Shown piece after piece: positions 1 to 4,534 of a stretch of 5,809 nt of DNA; the stretch's first letter is position 1, and each line of letters opens with the position of its first letter. The notes below the pieces were generated by a model. It was not told where the DNA came from. It made no database searches and saw only the letters and a program-made list of their open reading frames with translations. The stretch covers positions 1 through 5,809 of the forward strand of contig DASWHD010000190.1 in NCBI GenBank assembly GCA_036393335.1. The letters run 5' to 3'. The DNA comes from DASWHD01 sp036393335 (GTDB lineage Bacteria > CG2-30-53-67 > CG2-30-70-394). The position numbers and the translations under genes are program-made.

Positions 1-4
1 ACCG

Positions 5-50
5 GGGCGCCCGTTTTCTTGTTGCTGCGATCCGCCGGGAACGGGCGCTC
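5..50 (-). repeat. Inverted repeat downstream of the lar-side operon
   Basis: A perfect 9-bp inverted repeat pairs GCGCCCGTT (7-15) with AACGGGCGC (40-48). It extends outward by a G-T wobble (6/49) and a G-C pair (5/50). The arms enclose a 24-nt loop. It begins 28 nt beyond the stop codon of the DUF445 gene (78-80), the right place for the 3' end of the minus-strand operon. On the minus strand the bases after the stem are GC-rich, with no U-tract before the window ends, so a classical intrinsic terminator cannot be claimed. It may be a 3'-end stabilising or rho-associated hairpin. Nothing else is recognisable in positions 1-77. Confidence 0.4.
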
Positions 51-77
51 AGCGGCGGCGCGCATCCCGCGGTGCGA

Positions 78-668
78 TCACCTGTCCAAGAAAAAGAGCT
101 GCCCCGCGCCGATCAGGCCACCGATCACCGCGCCCATCCACTCCAGGTAACGGAACTCGTCTCGCAAGATACCTAGGAGCAGCTCCTCCACCTGTCCCAC
201 GTCCATGTGCTCGACACGCTCCCGGACGATGGCCTCGATGTCCACCCGGCTCGCCACCTGATGCGCCACCCGTTGCTGGTAGTCCTGCACCCGCTTGGCC
301 ACGCCGGTCATGATCATGCGGCGTAGTTCGGAAAAGAACCGACCGCCGACCCTGCCGACAAAGGGCAGCCCGTGGAGGCGGCTGGCGTCGATGCGTTCAT
401 CGATGGCGCGCGCCACGGCCTCTTCCACCTCGCTGCGGAGATCGACCTCGGCCACCAGGCGGGCGACCTGTTCCTCGGACAGCAAGTCGCGCTGCACGGT
501 GCGGGCGATCGCCTCGGCGAGGCGCTGGTGCCGGGCCGGAATGATGCCCTGGAGGCGCCACGGTCCCAGGCGTATGGGCTGACGGGGCCGGAACAGGAGG
601 GTCAGGGCCAGCTTATTGGTGAACCATCCGACGAACGCCCCGGTGGCCGGAAGGAGCCACGGGTTCAC
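78..668 (-). CDS. Short DUF445 family membrane protein
   Basis: This 196-aa protein resembles the DUF445 (YheB-like) family, whose biochemical role is not established. Visible features are an N-terminal hydrophobic segment (about residues 3-26) containing the family-like GAFVGWFTNKLALTLLFRP stretch, and a GIIPARHQRLAEAIA block (41-55). A long charged helical region (about 56-165) follows, then a second hydrophobic segment at the C terminus (about 174-194, YLEWMGAVIGGLIGAGQ). This suggests two membrane anchors around a soluble helical domain; many family members are about twice as long. I chose GTG at 666-668 because it overlaps the larC stop as GTGA (665-668) and places the conserved hydrophobic segment at the very N terminus. 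The longer open frame up to 821 adds an Arg/Pro-rich stretch that is only the larC 3' end read in another frame. The 4-nt overlap implies translational coupling to larC. A role in nickel or cofactor handling is only guilt by association. Confidence 0.85.
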   Translation of the reverse strand: MNPWLLPATGAFVGWFTNKLALTLLFRPRQPIRLGPWRLQGIIPARHQRLAEAIARTVQRDLLSEEQVARLVAEVDLRSEVEEAVARAIDERIDASRLHGLPFVGRVGGRFFSELRRMIMTGVAKRVQDYQQRVAHQVASRVDIEAIVRERVEHMDVGQVEELLLGILRDEFRYLEWMGAVIGGLIGAGQLFFLDR

Positions 669-1882
669 GGGGTGCCGTCCACTTCGGGGGGTGCGCCGGC
701 GGTTGGGACGCATTGGAGGGCGGCGCGGTAGACCTCCCGCACCGGGACGCCGTGCTCGCGGCTGAGGGCGAGACAATCCTGGTACTCGGGGCTGGCCTGA
801 AGACGGTCCCCGTCCATCCACCCTTCCTTGATGCGCACCGCTCCAAAGGGGGTGTGTACCTCGATCCAGCGGCGGATGAGCCGGGTGCGGGTGACGTCCC
901 GGCGGCGGATACCGAAGGTGGTGGTGTGGCGAAAGAGGATGGCCTCTACCACGAGCGCTGCATCCGGCCGGCAGAGCACCGTGAGCCGCGTGGCGGGGCG
1001 GCCCGCCTTGCCGGTGACGGCGGCCAGGGTGACGTCGAGGGCACCCGCCTCGCGCGCCGCTTCATCGACTGCCGGAAGACACTCCGGGTTGAGGTCATCG
1101 ACATCGCACACCAGCTCCACGACGGGCTCCCGGCGTGAGCCGGCGGTGTCGACCGTGCGGAGCTCGATGCGCAGGCAGTTGGGAAAGCCGTCGGGATCGC
1201 GGTCCCCGGCACCGTAGCCGGTACATACCACGGTGTGCGGGACACCCTCGGATGCAGGGCGGGTGAGGGCCGCCAGGAGGGCGGCACCGGTCGGGGTGGT
1301 AAGCTCGCCGGCGCTGGCCACGCCGGGGATCCCACGCAGGGTCGGACGGCCGAGGAGGAGGCGCTGGACCGCGGGGACCGGCACGGGATAGGTGCCATGG
1401 GCGCAGGCGACCGTGCCGTCGCCGAGGTTGACGGGGCCATGAGTAACCTGGCGTACGCCGAGGCGGTGGAGGGCCCAGCACGCACCGACGATGTCCACGA
1501 TCGCGTCCACCGCCCCGACCTCGTGGAAATGGATCTCATCGAGGGTCACGCCATGGACGGCCGCCTCGGCCTCGGCGAGGTGGGTGAAGACGCGTGCGGC
1601 GTCGGCCTGCACCCGTTGCGGCAACGGGCTCTGTTCGAGGATGCGCAGGCAGTCGGCGAGGCGCCGGTGGTGCTGCTCCTCGTCGCACGCCACCCGCACG
1701 TGGGTCGTGACGATGCCGCCGCGCGGGACGCGCTCACAGGTCAGGTGGTAGCCTGCCACGGCAAGGGCGGCGAGGTTGTCGCGCAACTCACCGAAGTCGA
1801 CACCGACGTCGACCAGTGCGCCGAGGAGCATGTTGCCGCAGATCCCGGCAAAGCAGTCGAGATGCGCGTCGACGATCGCCAC
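665..1882 (-). CDS. larC: LarC, nickel-pincer cofactor nickel insertase
   Basis: LarC inserts nickel into the thiolated pyridinium nucleotide P2TMN, using CTP, to finish the nickel-pincer nucleotide cofactor of LarA-type racemases; it is cytoplasmic. The 405-aa product is about full family length. Recognisable blocks are DCFAGICGNMLLGALVD (9-25), HFHEVGAVDAIVDIVG (118-133), AHGTYPVPVP (161-170), ELTTPTGAALL (193-203) and GYGAGDRD (222-229). The C-terminal LarC2-like domain has CDVDDLNPE (259-267), EAGALDVTL (278-286), TTTFGIRRR (320-328) and the PEYQDC...GVPVREVY ending (365-385). In L. plantarum larC is read through a programmed frameshift; here both domains lie in one frame. Departures from the usual pattern as I recall it are GNM where most have GDM (residue 17 is Asn) and GKAGRP (291-296) where KKNRP-like sequence is common. 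The start is GTG at 1880-1882, directly abutting the larB TAA stop, with only a weak ribosome binding site, so coupling to larB is likely. Confidence 0.95.
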   Translation of the reverse strand: MAIVDAHLDCFAGICGNMLLGALVDVGVDFGELRDNLAALAVAGYHLTCERVPRGGIVTTHVRVACDEEQHHRRLADCLRILEQSPLPQRVQADAARVFTHLAEAEAAVHGVTLDEIHFHEVGAVDAIVDIVGACWALHRLGVRQVTHGPVNLGDGTVACAHGTYPVPVPAVQRLLLGRPTLRGIPGVASAGELTTPTGAALLAALTRPASEGVPHTVVCTGYGAGDRDPDGFPNCLRIELRTVDTAGSRREPVVELVCDVDDLNPECLPAVDEAAREAGALDVTLAAVTGKAGRPATRLTVLCRPDAALVVEAILFRHTTTFGIRRRDVTRTRLIRRWIEVHTPFGAVRIKEGWMDGDRLQASPEYQDCLALSREHGVPVREVYRAALQCVPTAGAPPEVDGTP

Positions 1883-2659
1883 TTAGTTCCGCGCCTCGCC
1901 GAGGAGGTTGATGCGGTGTGCCAGGCACGCGGCGCCGAAGCCATTGTCGATGTTGACGACCCCGATGCCCGGCGGGCAGGCATTGAGCATCGTAAGCAGC
2001 GGTGCAATACCCTGAAAGTTGGCGCCATACCCGGTCGACGTGGGGACGGCGACCACCGGCCGGTCGGTCAGGCCGCCGACGACACTGGGTAGCACGCCGT
2101 CCATGCCCGCGACCACGACGAGAACCCGAGCCTCATCGAGGATCGCCGCGTGATCGAGGAGGCGATGCAGCCCGGCGACGCCGACGTCGTATAGGGGATC
2201 CACCCGACTGCCGAGCCAGCCGGCCACGACGCGTACCTCCTCCGCGACCGGCAGGTCGGCCGTGCCGGCGGTGAGGAGGGCGATATGACCGACCGGCGCG
2301 GGACGGTCGTCGCGGTCGATGGTGAGGGTCCGTGCCAGCGGGTGCAGATCGGCGGCCGGCAGACGCCCACGCACGGCCGCGGCCTGCTGATCACTGGCGC
2401 GGGTGGCGAGCAGACGTCCCGTCGCGGCCACGATCCGCTCGGCGATGGTGGCCACCTGTTCCGGTTGTTTGCCCGGGCAGTACAAGACCTCCGGGACCGA
2501 TTGGCGTAGGCCACGGTGGTGGTCGAGGCGCGCAAACGGATGGCCTTCACTCCCCACGACCTCATAGGGGAGGTGGCGCAGTTGCGCCAGCGCCGTCGCA
2601 GGGGAGGTCGCACCCGCCGCCACGGCATCCAGCAAGGTGCGCAGCGCGTCGACCTCCAT
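1883..2659 (-). CDS. larB: LarB, NaAD carboxylase/hydrolase (P2CMN synthase)
   Basis: LarB performs the first committed step of nickel-pincer nucleotide synthesis. It carboxylates the pyridine ring of nicotinic acid adenine dinucleotide and cleaves the phosphoanhydride, giving pyridinium-3,5-biscarboxylic acid mononucleotide and AMP. The 258-aa protein has the family's two parts. The N-terminal region (about 1-120) includes DHHRGLRQSVPEVLYCPGK (46-64). The PurE-like C-terminal domain (about 122-258) has HIALLTAGTADLPVAEE (125-141), AGMDGVLPSVVGGL (184-197), PTSTGYGANF (206-215) and VVNIDNGFGA (234-243). Cys228 in LNACPPG is the likely equivalent of the catalytic cysteine that forms the pyridine adduct in characterised LarB. 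The ATG at 2657-2659 is preceded by AAGGAG five bases upstream. That ribosome binding site is formed by the last two codons of the preceding hydrolase gene. Confidence 0.96.
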   Translation of the reverse strand: MEVDALRTLLDAVAAGATSPATALAQLRHLPYEVVGSEGHPFARLDHHRGLRQSVPEVLYCPGKQPEQVATIAERIVAATGRLLATRASDQQAAAVRGRLPAADLHPLARTLTIDRDDRPAPVGHIALLTAGTADLPVAEEVRVVAGWLGSRVDPLYDVGVAGLHRLLDHAAILDEARVLVVVAGMDGVLPSVVGGLTDRPVVAVPTSTGYGANFQGIAPLLTMLNACPPGIGVVNIDNGFGAACLAHRINLLGEARN

Positions 2660-2661
2660 CG

Positions 2662-3243
2662 CTACTCCTTAAAGAAGTCGAGCACCTCTTTGAAGAGGCG
2701 ATCCTCGGCGGAGACCAACACCTCCATCAAGACCGCCTCCGTGGAGGTGATGGCAACCCCGCTCTGGCGCATGAGACCGAGTCCGATGTCGCGGTTTTCC
2801 GGCGTCCGGGACGAGATGGCGTCCGCGATGGCGTAGAGATCGTAGCCATGCTCGCGGAGCGCGCGTGCGGTTTGTTGGACACACACGTGGCTCTCGATGC
2901 CGGCGATCAGCACCTGTTTGCGGTGGAGCTGGCGGAATCGCTCCATGAAGCCCGGCTCCAGGCAGGCGTCGAAGTGGGTCTTCTCGAACGGGGTGGCCGA
3001 CGGACAGAGCGCGGTGAGGCTCGGCAACGTGCGGCCCAGGCCTTGCGGGTACTGCTCGGTAAAGAGGACCGGTATTTCGAGACCGCGACACAGCCGCAGC
3101 AGCCCCTGGAGGTTGCGCTCCATGCGCTCCATGCCGTGGATGGCCGGCACGAACCTCTCCTGGACGTCCACGACCAAGAGCAGCGTGCGTCCGCGCGACA
3201 GGCGCTGCATGCGACCGAGCGAGTGACTAGAAACAAAAGCCAT
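2662..3243 (-). CDS. Isochorismatase-like cysteine hydrolase
   Basis: This 193-aa protein belongs to the isochorismatase-like cysteine hydrolase superfamily and is probably cytoplasmic. The catalytic triad is visible: Asp26 in LLLVVDVQERF, Lys88 in FEKTHF and Cys121 in GIESHVCVQQTA. The Gly-Ile-Glu segment before the cysteine matches the usual cis-peptide loop. The TEQYPQGLG block (62-70) resembles the YcaC/ISOC1-type branch. The DxHxxxH metal site expected in nicotinamidases (PncA) is absent, so nicotinamide deamidation is not supported and the substrate is unknown. It is the first gene of the operon, 2 nt upstream of larB. The start is uncertain: neither ATG at 3241-3243 nor the in-frame ATG at 3208-3210 (Met12, right before the conserved core) has a Shine-Dalgarno sequence. 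The shorter form would fit family length well. Its link to nickel-pincer cofactor synthesis is inferred from position only. Confidence 0.9.
   Translation of the reverse strand: MAFVSSHSLGRMQRLSRGRTLLLVVDVQERFVPAIHGMERMERNLQGLLRLCRGLEIPVLFTEQYPQGLGRTLPSLTALCPSATPFEKTHFDACLEPGFMERFRQLHRKQVLIAGIESHVCVQQTARALREHGYDLYAIADAISSRTPENRDIGLGLMRQSGVAITSTEAVLMEVLVSAEDRLFKEVLDFFKE
2665..2670 (-). promoter_or_regulatory. Ribosome binding site of larB inside the upstream gene
   Basis: On the minus strand AAGGAG sits 5 nt before the larB ATG. It is also the last two sense codons (Lys192-Glu193) of the hydrolase, whose TAG stop follows at once. Ribosomes finishing the hydrolase would terminate on the larB ribosome binding site, so translational coupling or reinitiation is expected. 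This fixes the larB start. Confidence 0.85.
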
Positions 3244-3253
3244 CGAGCGGGAG

Positions 3254-3279
3254 GGTAACCCCCGCTGCGGGTCGTTACC
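3254..3279 (-). repeat. Stem-loop just upstream of the hydrolase start
   Basis: GGTAAC (3254-3259) pairs with GTTACC (3274-3279), and an inner stem pairs CCCG (3261-3264) with CGGG (3268-3271) around a 3-nt loop. A one-against-two-base internal bulge separates the stems. In the minus-strand transcript it ends 10 nt before the ATG at 3243, occupying the place where a ribosome binding site would be. No T-run follows, so it does not look like an intrinsic terminator. Confidence 0.55.
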
Positions 3280-3292
3280 AGCATCGGTAACG
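3273..3292. repeat. Palindrome CGTTACC-N6-GGTAACG
   Basis: Perfect 7-bp arms CGTTACC (3273-3279) and GGTAACG (3286-3292) flank a 6-nt spacer. A 20-bp dyad of this size is typical of sites for dimeric repressors, and it sits 30-49 bp upstream of the hydrolase ATG. As RNA it would compete with the stem-loops on either side, because its left arm belongs to the 3254-3279 stem and its right arm overlaps the 3283-3312 stem. Confidence 0.5.
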
Positions 3293-3312
3293 CGGCATCT
3301 CGCCGCACCGAT
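3283..3312. repeat. Two-part stem-loop with 3-nt bulge
   Basis: ATCGGT (3283-3288) pairs with ACCGAT (3307-3312) and GCGGC (3292-3296) pairs with GCCGC (3302-3306). The loop is ATCTC (3297-3301), and an AAC bulge (3289-3291) sits on the left arm. This gives 11 pairs in total. It overlaps the GGTAACG arm of the neighbouring palindrome, so both cannot form at once. No U-tract follows on either strand. Confidence 0.5.
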
Positions 3313-3462
3313 AGGGTGGCTAAAGCTGTGTAACGGATTTCCTACCTATGTATGCCGTAACGCTGGCGGGTCCGGTGGTTGGCGGAAGGTTTTCAATCAA
3401 ACGAACACCTTATGGCCGATCTCCGCCTGGTATGGGAGTTGCGGGACGGCAGGCATCGGCGG

Positions 3463-3468
3463 AAGGAG
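3463..3468 (+). promoter_or_regulatory. Ribosome binding site deciding the fimT GTG start
   Basis: AAGGAG lies 7 nt before GTG at 3476 and 16 nt before the next in-frame ATG at 3485. The spacing clearly favours the GTG start. Confidence 0.8.
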
Positions 3469-3475
3469 ACGAACT

Positions 3476-4111
3476 GTGAATCGAATGTCCAACTACAGAG
3501 AACGTGGGGTCAGCCTCGTTGAGGTCGTGGTGACCATGGCGTTGATGTCGATATTGGCGACGGCCTTTGCTGCCGCGATCAACGACCGCGCATCGACGTC
3601 GCGATTGGAAGGGGACTCGCGCGACATTCTCACCCAGTTGCAGCTCGCCCGACAGCTCGCGGTGACGGAAGGGAAGCGCTGCATGGTGAGCCTCGATCGG
3701 GACGCCGGGGCCTTCATGGTGTGGATCGATTACAACGGCAACAACGTCCCCGATGATCCCGTGCCGCCAGGAGAGCCGGCAGAAGTCAAGGCCTCGGGCA
3801 CGTTGCAGAAAAACATCTCCTTCGGCTTTCACGCCGGGGTGACCGCCGCGCCGCAGGCCAACGACGCCGGGCCGGTCGCCGACGGGTCGTTTGCCGATGG
3901 GTTGAGCTTCGATCCCCGTGGCTGGTGCCGCGACCTGCCCGGCGGAACGCCGCCGGAGACCAACGGATCGCCGGGAGAGATCTATCTCTACAGGAGCCCT
4001 CCCGCCGGGGATGCCAGCGACTGGCAGATGACCGGCATCACGATCCGTTCGGCCACCGGACGCCCACGCCTGTGGCACTTACAGAAGGGAACCACCGATG
4101 AATGGAGTTAG
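3476..4111 (+). CDS. fimT: FimT/FimU-type minor pilin (GspH family)
   Basis: This is a minor type IV pilin of the GspH/FimT family, expected in the inner membrane before assembly and then in the pilus priming/tip complex. The 211-aa product has an 11-residue leader ending RERG. Prepilin peptidase would cut before VSLVEVVVTMALMSILATAF. Glu at mature position 5 is present, while position 1 is Val rather than the usual Phe or Met. The hydrophobic helix spans about residues 12-34. Further on are DILTQLQLARQLAVTEGKRC (50-69), typical of the family, and DYNGNNVPDD (85-94), the Asp/Asn-rich loop often seen in FimT. Cys70 and Cys151 could form a disulphide. The GTG start is set by AAGGAG 7 nt upstream. 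The first gene of the pilin operon, its 3' end overlaps pilV by 14 nt if pilV starts at 4098. The choice between the names fimT and fimU cannot be settled from sequence alone. Confidence 0.9.
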   Translation: MNRMSNYRERGVSLVEVVVTMALMSILATAFAAAINDRASTSRLEGDSRDILTQLQLARQLAVTEGKRCMVSLDRDAGAFMVWIDYNGNNVPDDPVPPGEPAEVKASGTLQKNISFGFHAGVTAAPQANDAGPVADGSFADGLSFDPRGWCRDLPGGTPPETNGSPGEIYLYRSPPAGDASDWQMTGITIRSATGRPRLWHLQKGTTDEWS

Positions 4112-4517
4112 AACCATGGGCCACGGGCGCGACGCCGGCTTCACCATGATCGAGGTGATGGTTTCCCTGGCGATCTTCGCCATCGGGATGCTGGGGATCT
4201 CCAGCATGCAGCTCATGGGGTTGCGCGCAAACGTCTACACCGATCAGTACAGCACGGCGACCCGCCTCGCCATGGAGATGCTCGAGCGCGTCAACAACTA
4301 CGCGCTGAACTCCCTCAATTTCGACAACGGCGCATTCCAGCTTCCGGGGATCGCTCTCGCCGGGTGGCAGGACAAGATCACCGCCGAGCTCGGGGACGAC
4401 GCCAGCGGCACCACCGGCATCGCCTACGACGCCGTGACCCGGCTCAACACCGTGACGGTGGCGGTCCAGTGGACGGGCGATCACCAGGTCGCCTTTACCT
4501 CCCGGATCGCCCAATAG
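4098..4517 (+). CDS. pilV: PilV-type minor pilin
   Basis: This 139-aa protein has a prepilin signal: leader through GRDAG (residue 14), then FTMIEVMVSLAIFAIGMLG, with Phe at mature position 1 and Glu at position 5. The SMQLMGLRANVYTDQYSTATRLAMEMLERV region (about 35-64) is characteristic of the PilV family. PilV is a minor pilin acting with FimT/U, PilW and PilX to prime pilus assembly. Two starts are possible. ATG at 4098 has AGAAGGGA about 7 nt upstream and overlaps fimT by 14 nt. ATG at 4116 (Met7) has GGAG 8 nt upstream, gives an 8-residue leader and starts 4 nt after the fimT stop. Either gives the same mature protein. The C-terminal domain is compact (mature form about 125 aa), with no cysteine in the mature part. 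Confidence 0.9.
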   Translation: MNGVRTMGHGRDAGFTMIEVMVSLAIFAIGMLGISSMQLMGLRANVYTDQYSTATRLAMEMLERVNNYALNSLNFDNGAFQLPGIALAGWQDKITAELGDDASGTTGIAYDAVTRLNTVTVAVQWTGDHQVAFTSRIAQ

Positions 4518-4520
4518 ATG

Positions 4521-4527
4521 AGGAGGG
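4521..4527 (+). promoter_or_regulatory. Ribosome binding site deciding the pilW start
   Basis: AGGAGGG lies 7 nt before ATG at 4535 and 3 nt after the pilV stop. It places the pilW start at the prepilin leader and excludes the 57-codon upstream extension of the same open frame, which is pilV sequence read out of frame. Confidence 0.9.
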
Positions 4528-4534
4528 ACCCACG

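Larger units (their letters stand above)
3254..3362. promoter_or_regulatory. Cluster of GTAAC boxes between divergent operons (candidate operator array)
   Basis: The pentamer GTAAC occurs at 3255-3259, 3287-3291, 3330-3334 and 3357-3361, and its complement GTTAC at 3274-3278. Three of the plus-strand copies continue as GTAACG. Random expectation for a pentamer counted on both strands in about 107 bp is roughly 0.2 copies. The cluster lies between the lar-side operon (minus) and the pilin operon (plus), so it could serve either or both. I recognise no regulator for this motif and no convincing sigma-70 or sigma-54 promoter. The operator reading is inference from repetition and position. Confidence 0.4.

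Noticed and set aside
669..821. N-terminal extension of the DUF445 protein
   Set aside because: The translation is an Arg/Pro-rich run produced by reading larC's 3' end out of frame. The GTG at 666-668 overlapping the larC stop gives a sensible membrane-protein start.
665..1882. Programmed frameshift in larC as in L. plantarum
   Set aside because: Both LarC1- and LarC2-like motifs are read in one continuous frame with no internal stop.
1235..2092. Long plus-strand open frame opposite larB/larC (also 2332-3258 and others)
   Set aside because: It lies antisense to well-supported lar genes, shows no family motifs, and has the composition expected of a high-GC shadow frame. No ribosome binding site supports it.
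2662..3243. Hydrolase as nicotinamidase PncA feeding NaAD to LarB
   Set aside because: This is attractive by context, but the DxHxxxH metal-binding motif of nicotinamidases is missing and the TEQYPxGLG block points to another branch of the superfamily.
3313..3475. Sigma-54 or sigma-70 promoter for the pilin operon
   Set aside because: TGGC at 3364-3367 and the GC of the TTGGC at 3379-3383 are too far apart for a -24/-12 promoter. AT-richer stretches such as TATGTA (3347-3352) lack a -35 partner at proper spacing.
4364..4534. Upstream extension of the pilW frame
   Set aside because: It is pilV sequence in another frame. The ATG at 4535 follows a strong ribosome binding site and begins a proper prepilin leader.
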